Source: G965216695 sp965216695
GTDB taxonomy: Bacteria > Pseudomonadota > Gammaproteobacteria > Pseudomonadales > Azotimanducaceae
Direction of reading: 5' to 3'
NCBI GenBank assembly: GCA_965216695.1
Contig: OZ244212.1
Span: 744,001 to 808,000, forward strand
Length of the DNA: 64,000 nt
Shown: piece after piece, positions 1 to 8,177 of the stretch
Layout of the letters: each line of letters opens with the position of its first letter
Position numbering within the stretch: position 1 is the stretch's first letter
Position numbers and translations under genes: made by a program
Notes under the pieces: generated by a model
Told to the model about the DNA's origin: nothing
What the model saw: the letters and a program-made list of their open reading frames with translations, nothing else
The model's database searches: none

Positions 1-499
1 TCAAGGCCGTCTGTTTGGCCATGCCGCTGGGATCAGCCGCAATCGCGATGAGACTCGGCACTCCACCGCCTTCGACATAGGTTGAGCGCACCGTGTGGCC
101 AGGCCCCTTTGGAGCGATCATGATCACGTCCAGATCTGCGCGCGGCTCGATCAAACCGAAGTGGATGTTGAACCCGTGTGCAAACGCAAGCGTTGCCCCT
201 TCCTTCACGTTCGGCTCAATTTCCTCCGCATACATGCGTTGCTGCATCTCATCCGGCGTAAGCACCATCACCAGATCAGCATCGGCTACGGCCTCGGCCA
301 CCTCACTCACCTTGAATCCGGCGTTCTCCGCCTTTGGCCAAGACGCACCACCGCGCCGCAATCCGATCGTCACGTTGGCAACGCCCGAATCCCGCAGATT
401 GTTCGCATGCGCATGCCCCTGAGACCCGTAGCCCACGACCACGACGTTCATCTTCTGGATGATCGAAAGATCCGCGTCTTTGTCGTAATAAACTTGCAT
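1..499 (-). CDS. ilvC: Ketol-acid reductoisomerase, 3' end cut by window edge
   Basis: Second common enzyme of isoleucine, leucine and valine synthesis in the cytoplasm: NADPH-dependent isomerisation and reduction of acetolactate or acetohydroxybutyrate. The N-terminus reads MQVYYDKDADLSIIQ, followed by a Rossmann motif GYGSQGHAHANNLRDSG, both typical of IlvC. About 166 residues are present, roughly half the usual length; the C-terminal knotted domain with the metal ligands lies off the left edge. The ATG is at 499-497. It is the last gene of the ilvB-ilvN-ilvC run, 49 bp after ilvN, so co-transcription is likely. Confidence 0.95.
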   Translation of the reverse strand, partial: MQVYYDKDADLSIIQKMNVVVVGYGSQGHAHANNLRDSGVANVTIGLRRGGASWPKAENAGFKVSEVAEAVADADLVMVLTPDEMQQRMYAEEIEPNVKEGATLAFAHGFNIHFGLIEPRADLDVIMIAPKGPGHTVRSTYVEGGGVPSLIAIAADPSGMAKQTAL

Positions 500-548
500 T
501 ACATTCTCGCTCGTTGTTGTGTTTGGATGATGGTGTGTCCCGGTCGGC

Positions 549-1043
549 TCAAACCGCCAGAACCTGTTCGCCTCGACTAACCCCCGACACGCCTGACCGG
601 GCCACTTCAAGCACTTGTGCCAGTCCGATTGCCGCGAGGAAGGCGTCGAGTTTGTCGCTCGGCCCTACGAGCTGAATCGTGTAGGTTGCGGGCGTCACGT
701 CGACGATCTGTGCGCGAAAAATTTCAACCGTTCGCTTAACCTCCGGACGCGTCGCCGCATCGGTGCGAACTTTCACCAGCAGCAGCTCGCGTTCCAGATG
801 CTCGGCTTCGGTCAGATCGACCACCTTCACCACTTCAATCAGCTTGTTCAAGTGCTTTATGATCTGCTCGATCTTGCGATCGTCGCCGCGCGTGGTCAGA
901 GTCAAACGCGACAACGTCGCGTCTTCGGTAGGCGCAACCGACAGAGACTCAATGTTGTAGTTGCGCTGCGCAAACAGGCCGACAATGCGCGACAACGCGC
1001 CGGCCTCGTTCTCCAGCAAAACTGCGATTATTCTGCGCATCAT
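549..1043 (-). CDS. ilvN: Acetolactate synthase small (regulatory) subunit
   Basis: Regulatory subunit of acetohydroxyacid synthase, which gives feedback control by branched-chain amino acids and activates the large subunit. The 164-residue protein opens with an ACT domain (residues about 4-78, with ALLENEAGALSRIVGLFAQR) and continues with a C-terminal domain (about 80-160), the usual length for the IlvH/IlvN family. Its ATG overlaps the ilvB stop by 4 bases (ATGA), indicating translational coupling and fixing the start. ilvH would be an equally valid name. Confidence 0.95.
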   Translation of the reverse strand: MMRRIIAVLLENEAGALSRIVGLFAQRNYNIESLSVAPTEDATLSRLTLTTRGDDRKIEQIIKHLNKLIEVVKVVDLTEAEHLERELLLVKVRTDAATRPEVKRTVEIFRAQIVDVTPATYTIQLVGPSDKLDAFLAAIGLAQVLEVARSGVSGVSRGEQVLAV

Positions 1044-2806
1044 TCGCGTACCGCGTTCTCGATGTTCTTTCCGAGGAACATCTCACTCATATCCCCGCCC
1101 TTGATCGCCATCGGATAAACGTGTTCCTCCGGATCGACCCAGACATCTATGAACACCAGCCGATTCCTGAGCTCGTCTGAGAACGCTTCCTGTAGCACTG
1201 GCTCCAGATCCGGCTCGCGCGTGACTTTGTAGCCCACGTGGCCGAACGCCTCTACGAGTGTTTTGAAATCCGGCAGCGAATTGGCGTAGGTGCTCTGCGA
1301 ATGGCGGCCGGCGTACTGCATGTCCTGCCATTGTTTCACCATGCCCAGCGCCTGGTTGTTGAGATTCAGAATCTTCACCGGCAACCCATACTGCAAACAG
1401 GTAGACAGCTCCTGCATGTTCATCATGAAGCTCCCCTCGCCTGTCACGCAGGCGACCACCGCGTCAGGCAGCGCTACTTGCACCCCCATCGCGGCGGGCA
1501 GCCCGAAACCCATCGTTCCGAGGCCACCGGAATTGATCCACCGCCGGGGCTCGGCAAACTTGTAGTACTGCGCAGCAAACATCTGATGCTGCCCGACATC
1601 GCTCGTTACATACGCATTCCCCTCCGTAACCCGGTAGAGGGTCTGAACGGCGTACTGCGGCAGAATGCGCCGGTCGGGGTCCGGCTGCAGCGCGTGATTC
1701 AGGCCGTGCTTAGCGCGCCAGCCGTCGACGCGTTGGCGCCACGCGCTTACTACCGCTTCGCGATCGTCTCTAGCGGCGGCCAACGCGCGCTCGAGAGCGT
1801 CGAGGCACTGCCGGAGAACCGGCTCTGCCTGCCCGACGATCGGGATGTCGGCACCAATGATTTTCGAGATCGTAGCCGGATCCACATCCACATGAATGAT
1901 CTTGGCACCCGGCGAAAATTTTTCCGGGTTGTTGGTTACCCGATCGTCGAACCGTGCGCCGATTGCAAAGATCACATCCGCGCAATGCATGGCCATATTG
2001 GCCTCAAACGTTCCGTGCATGCCGAGCATGCCCAGAAACGCAGGATCGTCACCCGGAAACGCCCCAAGTCCCATCAAGGTGTTGGTAACGGGAATACCCA
2101 GGCGGCGTGCAAGTTCCGTCAGTAGATGCGACGCATCCCCCTGAATCACACCACCACCGGCGTAAATCACGGGCCGCTCGGCGTTGACCAGCGCGTTGAG
2201 CGCTTTCGCAATCTGACGTCGATTGCCACGTTGCGCCGGGTTGTACGAGCGCATCGTGACATCCTGCGGATAGCGATACGGATACCTGTCGTTGGGATCG
2301 GTCGTATCCTTCGGCACATCCACCACCACAGGTCCCGGACGGCCCGACTTGGCGATATAGAACGCCTTCTTGATAACCGCCGGAATCTCTTCGGCGCAAC
2401 GCACCTGAAAGCTGTGTTTTACGACCGGTCGCGACACGCCAACCATGTCGGTTTCCTGGAACGCGTCCGTGCCGATCTGATCCGTGGTCACCTGCCCCGA
2501 AATGACCACCATCGGAATAGAATCCATATAGGCGGTCGCAATGCCGGTAACCGCATTGGTCGCTCCCGGACCCGACGTCACGAGGACCACGCCGGGTTTG
2601 CCCGTCGCGCGAGCATAGCCGTCAGCCATATGCGTCGCGGCTTGTTCGTGGCGTACCAGCAGGTGCTGCACATTCTGCTGGCGAAAAATCGCATCATAGA
2701 TGTGCAGCGCTGCGCCGCCCGGGTAACCGAAGATGTGACGAACGCCCTCGTCTTCGAGCGCACGAATCAACATCTCGCCACCGGCAAGAAGTTCGTCGTT
2801 GGTCAT
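1040..2806 (-). CDS. ilvB: Acetolactate synthase large (catalytic) subunit
   Basis: ThDP- and FAD-dependent acetohydroxyacid synthase, which condenses pyruvate with pyruvate or 2-oxobutyrate in the first shared step of branched-chain amino acid synthesis. The 588-residue protein shows the N-terminal ThDP domain with catalytic Glu54 (VRHEQAATHMADGYAR), the central FAD-binding domain, and the C-terminal ThDP/Mg motif beginning GEGSFMMNMQEL and ending NLNNQ. The length is normal. A GGGGA sequence lies rather far (about 13 nt) upstream of the ATG. The promoter is listed separately; I saw no leader peptide rich in Ile/Leu/Val codons in the roughly 130-nt leader, so classical attenuation is not supported. 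Confidence 0.96.
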   Translation of the reverse strand: MTNDELLAGGEMLIRALEDEGVRHIFGYPGGAALHIYDAIFRQQNVQHLLVRHEQAATHMADGYARATGKPGVVLVTSGPGATNAVTGIATAYMDSIPMVVISGQVTTDQIGTDAFQETDMVGVSRPVVKHSFQVRCAEEIPAVIKKAFYIAKSGRPGPVVVDVPKDTTDPNDRYPYRYPQDVTMRSYNPAQRGNRRQIAKALNALVNAERPVIYAGGGVIQGDASHLLTELARRLGIPVTNTLMGLGAFPGDDPAFLGMLGMHGTFEANMAMHCADVIFAIGARFDDRVTNNPEKFSPGAKIIHVDVDPATISKIIGADIPIVGQAEPVLRQCLDALERALAAARDDREAVVSAWRQRVDGWRAKHGLNHALQPDPDRRILPQYAVQTLYRVTEGNAYVTSDVGQHQMFAAQYYKFAEPRRWINSGGLGTMGFGLPAAMGVQVALPDAVVACVTGEGSFMMNMQELSTCLQYGLPVKILNLNNQALGMVKQWQDMQYAGRHSQSTYANSLPDFKTLVEAFGHVGYKVTREPDLEPVLQEAFSDELRNRLVFIDVWVDPEEHVYPMAIKGGDMSEMFLGKNIENAVRE

Positions 2807-2943
2807 CGTGTAGTTGTGTTCCCCAGTAACGATTGTGGCGCAGACTGCTGCAATCTGTCAGCGCGCGGTCAGCACCTTCAGCCGGCGGTTGCGCCGTGCC
2901 GACTAAATCTTTGATTTTTTTAGCGGTTCTGGCAAAGCCGGAT

Positions 2944-2972
2944 ATTGTTTCGGCTCAACTCGGGCTTGTCAA
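2944..2972 (-). promoter_or_regulatory. Probable sigma70 promoter of ilvB-ilvN-ilvC
   Basis: On the minus strand a perfect -35 TTGACA (2972-2967) is followed after 17 bp by AACAAT (2949-2944), a moderate -10. The start site would be near 2937, giving a leader of about 130 nt before ilvB. Placed by eye; the -10 matches the consensus at four of six positions. Confidence 0.55.
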
Positions 2973-3097
2973 CGCGCGCTGCAAGGACGCCGCATGTGAC
3001 GCACGTCACGAAACCCGCGGTTCGATCGTACAAGTTTACCCGCGGCCGCTAGAATTTCCGTGTACGTACGTAGGACACATCATCGGGAGACGTCAAC

Positions 3098-3571
3098 ATG
3101 CGACGAGTACTGTCAATTGCGTTGATCCTGGCCGCGGCACCCGCGGTAGGCGACGACGTCTATCGATGGGTGGACCACGACGGCGTAGTCAACTACACGC
3201 AGCAGCGCCCCAATGGGGTGTCGGCTGAACACATCCGCACCCGCAACGGCGGCTCTCGTTCGGTCGTTCCGGTCGATGAAGGGTCAGAGGAAGCGTCCGA
3301 CGCCGCCAACGGAGAACTTTCGGCCCAGCAGCAGCAGATGCTGGAAGACCTCGAAGCGGCAGAGCGGGATCGCGTCGCCAAAGTCGAAGCGATTCGGGAA
3401 GCAAACTGCGAAAAAGCCAAATCGGTGCTGGATAACCTTACGCGATCAAACCGGGTCCGCGTGCGGGAAGCGTCCGGCGAAGAACGCGTCATCGGCGAAG
3501 ACGAGCGGCAGCAGCGTATCCAGGATGCTCAGAAGGGTATCGCCGTCAACTGCTCGACGGCACCTGCCTGA
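3098..3571 (+). CDS. DUF4124-type periplasmic protein
   Basis: Small exported protein of 157 residues with a signal peptide (MRRVLSIALILAAAPAVGDD) directly followed by the DUF4124 signature VYRWVDHDGVVNYTQQRP (residues about 24-41). A charged, probably helical stretch (about 75-120) follows. DUF4124 proteins are common in Gammaproteobacteria, but their biochemical role is unknown to me. GGGAG sits about 8 nt before the ATG, and a TAGAAT box at 3050-3055 could be its -10. It converges on pgeF. Confidence 0.85.
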   Translation: MRRVLSIALILAAAPAVGDDVYRWVDHDGVVNYTQQRPNGVSAEHIRTRNGGSRSVVPVDEGSEEASDAANGELSAQQQQMLEDLEAAERDRVAKVEAIREANCEKAKSVLDNLTRSNRVRVREASGEERVIGEDERQQRIQDAQKGIAVNCSTAPA

Positions 3572-3584
3572 ACCAACGCAAGCA

Positions 3585-3601
3585 CCGAGCGTTCAGCTCG
3601 G
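3585..3601. terminator. Possible hairpin between convergent genes
   Basis: CCGAGC and GCTCGG arms separated by GTTCA form a 6-bp stem between the DUF4124 gene and pgeF. It has no U-run on either side and overlaps the pgeF stop codon, so it is only a weak candidate for a bidirectional terminator. Confidence 0.3.
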
Positions 3602-4363
3602 CGCTTCACGCCACACCAGCAGGGCCTGTCGACCCGTTATCCCATCGCGTCGGTGGGAGAAAAACCGCGCATCGTCAAAATTGCACACACCGCTGGTGTG
3701 CACCTGTGACACGCCCAGATCACGCAGGCGGTCTCGGGCTGCGCCCACCAGATCGATTGTCCACACATCGTCTCCAAGGGTACCCGCGCGGCCAGGCGAG
3801 ACTCTACGAACCGATGCCGCCGACTGTTCGCTGAACGGCACCGCGACATCTGCGTGCACCTCGTAACGATTGGGTCCGATCGCCGGTCCCACCCAGGCGC
3901 GCATCCTCGCTGCTTCGTCCGGCAGCGCCGACACCACGTTATCTAAAATGCCGCTGGCGAGCCCGCGCCAACCTGCGTGCACCCCGGCGACCCAGGAACC
4001 ATCCGCAGACGCCAGAGCGATCGGTACGCAGTCGGCCGTCATAACGGCGACAGCCAACGCCACCTCCGCGGTCCAGCAGGCGTCGGCGGTAGCGACACCC
4101 CCGCCGGGGTTGGCCTCGACCAACGCGGTCCCGTGCACCTGTTTGAGCCACTGGATCGTTCGGAACCGGCCAAGAGCCTCCAGTCGCCGGCGATTTTCGG
4201 CGACGTCCGCAGCATCGTCACCCACATGATCGCCGAGATTCAGTGAATCGTACGGGGCACGACTCACCCCGCCGGCCCGCGTGGTCATCACCGCACGCAC
4301 ACCGCGTGCGAGCGGAACCGACGGCATCAGCACGGGTGGTGCAGATTCGGGTACCCGGGTCAT
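3593..4363 (-). CDS. pgeF: Peptidoglycan editing factor PgeF (YfiH/multicopper-oxidoreductase-fold family)
   Basis: Cytoplasmic enzyme of the YfiH/DUF152 family (once called polyphenol oxidase or laccase domain); in E. coli PgeF removes L-Ser-containing precursors from peptidoglycan synthesis. Family features seen are TTRAGGVSRAPYDSLNLGDHVGDD near the N-terminus (in two pieces around residues 27-50), the metal-site segments KQVHG and TADCVPI, and HAGWRGLASGIL. The length of 256 residues is typical. The gene follows rluD after 4 bp, the widely conserved rluD-pgeF pairing. Confidence 0.93.
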   Translation of the reverse strand: MTRVPESAPPVLMPSVPLARGVRAVMTTRAGGVSRAPYDSLNLGDHVGDDAADVAENRRRLEALGRFRTIQWLKQVHGTALVEANPGGGVATADACWTAEVALAVAVMTADCVPIALASADGSWVAGVHAGWRGLASGILDNVVSALPDEAARMRAWVGPAIGPNRYEVHADVAVPFSEQSAASVRRVSPGRAGTLGDDVWTIDLVGAARDRLRDLGVSQVHTSGVCNFDDARFFSHRRDGITGRQALLVWREAPS

Positions 4364-4367
4364 GGCG

Positions 4368-5330
4368 TCACGGGTTGCCGCCGCACAACTGGTCCAGAAG
4401 CCCGCTCAAATCGTCGGGTACAGGCGCGTTGAATGTCAGCGGACGGCCGGTTGCCGGATGGATGAAAGACAACTCGATCGCGTGAAGTGCCTGTCGAGTG
4501 AATCGCCGCAAAGCCGACGCGACTTCGGTACCCGCGGCCGACGGCACCAGACCCCGCGCACCATAGCGCGAGTCGCCAACGAGCGGATGACCGATGTGCG
4601 CCAGATGCACTCGAATCTGATGGGTCCGGCCAGTGTCGAGCCGCGCGCTCAGCCACGTGTGCCGTTCGAACGTCTTCAATGGCCGAACACGCGTTGTCGC
4701 AGGCTTTCCGTTGGCGATAACTGCCTGTCGGGTCCGCACCGTCGGATGCCGGCCGATCGGGGCGTCGATCGTCCGCGCCCCGGCAAGCACCCCCTCTGCC
4801 AGCGCTACGTAACTTCGCTCGATTCTGCGCTCGGCCATTGCTGCGGTGAGTTGTGTGCGGGCGGCAAGATCGGCGGCAACCAGCAACAAGCCCGACGTAT
4901 CCTTGTCCAGCCGGTGCACAATCCCCGCACGCGGCAGCGCGCGCAACCCCGGGCGATGGGCAAGGAGCGCGTTCACCAGCGTTCCGTCCGGCCGGCCCGC
5001 GCCCGGGTGAACCACCAGGCCAGCGGGTTTGTTCACCACCAGCAACACCTCGTCTTCGTAAACGACGTCCAGATCGATCGGTTGCGGCGATTGCCAGTCG
5101 CCCTCCTCGGGCGCGTCCGCAATCAGCGTCAGACGTTCCCCGCCGGTAACCGCGCGCCGTACCGGCCAGACGTCCCCGTCGACGCGCAGCTGACCCCCTT
5201 CGATCCACCCTTTAACCAGCGTGCGCGAGTAATCTGTGAACAACGCCGCCGCAACCTTGTCCAAACGGGTACCGGCGGCCTCGACGGGCACCTTCGCTGT
5301 GCAGTTGATTACCGGCACCGGTGGTTGCAA
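4368..5330 (-). CDS. rluD: 23S rRNA pseudouridine synthase RluD
   Basis: Makes pseudouridines in helix 69 of 23S rRNA (E. coli positions 1911/1915/1917). The 320-residue protein has an N-terminal S4 RNA-binding domain (about 18-75), then the catalytic domain with HRLDKDTSGLLLVA containing catalytic Asp142, and the downstream TGRTHQIRVH motif. The start is uncertain: the longest reading begins at a TTG (5330), and a GTG lies four codons further in. It is divergent from bamD with only about 70 bp between, a classic gammaproteobacterial arrangement, and is followed by pgeF. Confidence 0.93.
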   Translation of the reverse strand: MQPPVPVINCTAKVPVEAAGTRLDKVAAALFTDYSRTLVKGWIEGGQLRVDGDVWPVRRAVTGGERLTLIADAPEEGDWQSPQPIDLDVVYEDEVLLVVNKPAGLVVHPGAGRPDGTLVNALLAHRPGLRALPRAGIVHRLDKDTSGLLLVAADLAARTQLTAAMAERRIERSYVALAEGVLAGARTIDAPIGRHPTVRTRQAVIANGKPATTRVRPLKTFERHTWLSARLDTGRTHQIRVHLAHIGHPLVGDSRYGARGLVPSAAGTEVASALRRFTRQALHAIELSFIHPATGRPLTFNAPVPDDLSGLLDQLCGGNP

Positions 5331-5400
5331 CCCTTAAGGAAATCATTAAATTAGCGCCATTCTGAGCGACCGGCGCCCAACAGAAAAGGCTGGGGAACCC

Positions 5401-6441
5401 ATCATCCACGCAATCATCACGCGACGACCCCACCGCCCCTGCAGCACGGCCCTGGCTCTCACGCTGGCCGCGTCACTACTGCTCGGCGGCTGCGCAATCT
5501 GGCCGTTCGGCAAAAAGAAAGATGAGTTGGACGGTCTGGAACAGAGCACCGAGTACCAACTGTATCGACGGGCGCAGAGCAGCATGCGCGCGGGCAACTA
5601 CGACCAGGCGGTAGCGATGCTGGAAGGTCTGGAATCGCAGTTCCCGTTCGGGCGCTACGCCGAACAGGCACAGCTCGAGCTCATCTACGCACGTTACATG
5701 TCGTATGATCACGACGCTGCCCGGGCTGCCGCAGACCGCTTCATCCGCCTGCACCCGCATCATGACGGCACGGACTACGCGTACTACATCAAGGGATTGG
5801 GCGCGTACCACAAATCCAGAGCATTCATGGACCGACTTTTTTCCACTGATGTGTCGAAGCGCGACATGACCCCCGTGCGCGAGGCGTACGCCGACTTCGC
5901 GCAACTGCTCGCCAGATACCCCAACAGCCAGTACGTTCCGGATGCACGGCAACGCATGATCTATCTGCGCAACGTGCTGGCTCGCTCCGAACTGAACGTG
6001 GCGGACTACTACATGCGGCGCGGCGCATACGTGGCGGCCGCAAACCGGGCGCGCTACGTGGTGGAAAACTATCCGCGCAGTAAAGCAGTGCCGGACGCAC
6101 TCGCACTGGCGGTCGAAGCCAACCATAAGATGGGCCTCGACGAGGCCGCAAACGACGCGCTCCGCGTGCTGGCACTCAACCATCCCGCCTACCCGGCGTT
6201 CGACGACGCCGGCCAGCTCGTCCTTGCGGAAGCCATCCGTAACCGGGATCGCTCGTGGTTGAATCTGATGAGCTTCGGCTTGCTCGATCGACCCGACGTA
6301 CCGCCACCGCTACGGATCCGGCACCCCGAAGGATTCGACCCGCCGGCGGTCGCGCAGCCCCCGGAGGATGAGAGCGGGGACGAACAATCGGTGAAGGAAA
6401 AGAAGAAGACCCGCTTCGGCTGGCTGCCATTCCTAGGCTGA
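5401..6441 (+). CDS. bamD: Outer membrane assembly lipoprotein BamD, start codon non-canonical
   Basis: Essential lipoprotein of the BAM complex, anchored in the inner leaflet of the outer membrane. TPR units and the family segment FPFGRYAEQAQLELIYARYM are clear, as is IRLHPHHDGTDYAYYIKGL. The reading frame continues upstream through KKKDE into a signal peptide and lipobox LLGGC (Cys about residue 31). No ATG, GTG or TTG exists in this frame between the stop at 5347 and a TTG at 5527, which is already past the lipobox. I place the start at ATC 5401, preceded by GGCTGGGGA; ATT 5359 and CTG 5362 are alternatives. The product is about 346 residues, slightly longer than E. coli BamD. Confidence 0.85.
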   Translation: MIHAIITRRPHRPCSTALALTLAASLLLGGCAIWPFGKKKDELDGLEQSTEYQLYRRAQSSMRAGNYDQAVAMLEGLESQFPFGRYAEQAQLELIYARYMSYDHDAARAAADRFIRLHPHHDGTDYAYYIKGLGAYHKSRAFMDRLFSTDVSKRDMTPVREAYADFAQLLARYPNSQYVPDARQRMIYLRNVLARSELNVADYYMRRGAYVAAANRARYVVENYPRSKAVPDALALAVEANHKMGLDEAANDALRVLALNHPAYPAFDDAGQLVLAEAIRNRDRSWLNLMSFGLLDRPDVPPPLRIRHPEGFDPPAVAQPPEDESGDEQSVKEKKKTRFGWLPFLG

Positions 6442-6496
6442 ACGCCCCAGCGGGTCCGGGTGCCGCAGCGGACCGGACGCAGATCAGGTAAGCCCG

Positions 6497-8167
6497 ATGA
6501 CCCACGACAGCGTGACTTTCACGCCCGAAGAACGCCGCGAGGACGTGATTGCCGCGGTCGAATCAGGCCGGTCGAGCCTCGCGCTCGATCTGCTGAAGGT
6601 CTACAACTACTACCGCATCTTCGTGGGCCTTGCACTGCTGGTAATGACGGCTCAAACCTTCGTGCCCACCCGCCTGGGTGCGCTCGATGGGCCCGCTTTC
6701 GTCGCTGTGGCGCTCGGCTACGCGATTGCAAACATTCTGATCACGATCCTGACGCTGACGCTACCGGCCCGTATCGTTACCCACAATCGATCGGCGTTTC
6801 TGATCACGCTGCTCGACACGCTGGCGCTCGTGGTTCTCGTGTACCTGTCGGCCGGTGTCAGCAGCGGTGTCGGGTTGCTGGTATTGATCGCCGTCGCCGC
6901 CGGCGCGATCCTTCTCAATCGCCGATACAGTATGTTACTTGCCGCCTGCGCCACGATCGCTCTGCTCGCGGGGGAATCGCGGCTCGCCTTGACCACGGCA
7001 GTAACCACTGATGATCTGTTCCAGGCCGGCGTGCTGGGCGCTATCTGCTTCGCTTTCGCAATCACAATTCAGTCCCTGTCCGCGCGATTGCGCCAGAACG
7101 ACCTGCGCGCTCTGAGCCAAGCTGCTGAGTTGGAGGATCTGGAACGCATCAATCGACAGATCGTGCAGCGAATGCGTACGGGCATCGTGCTCGTGGACAC
7201 GGACGACAACGTCCGAATGATCAACGAATCAGCAAAGGCGCTGCTCGGCAATGCGCAGTCGGAGGATATGCGAGGTTTGCCCCCACTGCTCGAAAGCCAC
7301 CTAGAGCGCTGGCGCAACGATACATTGCTGCGCGCCCCGCCGTTCCAGGTACACCCCAACACGCCGGAGATTCGCGTGAACTTTTCGCCGGTGCGCAACG
7401 ACGATCCGCACGGCGATATCACGATATTCATCGAGGACACCACCGAGGTTGCGCAACAGGCTCAACAGCTCAAACTCGCAGCGCTCGGGCGGTTAACGGC
7501 AAGCATCGCGCACGAGATCCGCAATCCCCTGGGGGCCATCAGCCACGCGTCCCAGCTGCTGAACGAATCGCAGAATTTGGACAAGGGAGATGCCCGTTTG
7601 ACCGACATCATCCACGCCCACTGTCTGCGTATGAACGGGGTCATTGAAAATGTGCTGGAGATGTCACGCCGGACGCCGCCGACTCCCGCTAGAATTCAAT
7701 TGGCGGAGTTTCTGGACGACTTCGCCACGGAATTCCGGGAAGCCCGCCCCGAGGCGGAACTAGCGCTGACCGTCGAGCCGGAGGATACGGAGATTCGCAT
7801 CGACAAGAGCCAGCTTGCTCAGGCACTCACCAATCTGGTCGTCAATGCCGTCCGGCACAGCGACCAGAACGGCGGAGGGCCGTGGGCCGGGCTCGAGGGC
7901 GGAATCGACGCGTCTACGGGCCGCCCCTACCTGAACGTGCTGGATCGGGGTGAGGGTGTTCCGTCTGATCAGATCGGCAATCTGTTCGAACCTTTTTACA
8001 CGACGGAACGCACGGGTACCGGATTGGGTCTCTACATAAGCCGCGAACTCTGCGAAGCCAACAACGCGCGATTGAACTACGTACCCGCAGCGGAAAGCGA
8101 CCGTCAGCTCAGCTGCTTTCGCATCGCGTTTTCACACCCCGATCGAATCGCAGGATCGCCGACCTAA
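6497..8167 (+). CDS. pilS: Sensor histidine kinase PilS
   Basis: Inner-membrane kinase of the PilSR system, which controls type IV pilin transcription. Six hydrophobic segments lie in residues about 35-195, then a PAS-like domain (about 215-325), a HisKA domain with phosphoacceptor His339 in SIAHEIRNPLGA, and a HATPase domain with DRGEGVP and TGTGLGLYISRELCE. The six-TM N-terminus distinguishes PilS from other NtrB-like kinases. The length of 556 residues is normal. pilR follows after 10 bp. Confidence 0.93.
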   Translation: MTHDSVTFTPEERREDVIAAVESGRSSLALDLLKVYNYYRIFVGLALLVMTAQTFVPTRLGALDGPAFVAVALGYAIANILITILTLTLPARIVTHNRSAFLITLLDTLALVVLVYLSAGVSSGVGLLVLIAVAAGAILLNRRYSMLLAACATIALLAGESRLALTTAVTTDDLFQAGVLGAICFAFAITIQSLSARLRQNDLRALSQAAELEDLERINRQIVQRMRTGIVLVDTDDNVRMINESAKALLGNAQSEDMRGLPPLLESHLERWRNDTLLRAPPFQVHPNTPEIRVNFSPVRNDDPHGDITIFIEDTTEVAQQAQQLKLAALGRLTASIAHEIRNPLGAISHASQLLNESQNLDKGDARLTDIIHAHCLRMNGVIENVLEMSRRTPPTPARIQLAEFLDDFATEFREARPEAELALTVEPEDTEIRIDKSQLAQALTNLVVNAVRHSDQNGGGPWAGLEGGIDASTGRPYLNVLDRGEGVPSDQIGNLFEPFYTTERTGTGLGLYISRELCEANNARLNYVPAAESDRQLSCFRIAFSHPDRIAGSPT

Positions 8168-8177
8168 CGAGTCAGTC

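Noticed and set aside
1238..2914. Long plus-strand open frames opposite ilvB
   Set aside because: Antisense shadows of a well-recognised gene in GC-rich DNA; they lack family similarity and ribosome sites.
2807..2937. Transcription-attenuation leader peptide for ilvB
   Set aside because: No short frame with runs of Ile, Leu or Val codons and no terminator-antiterminator pair could be made out.
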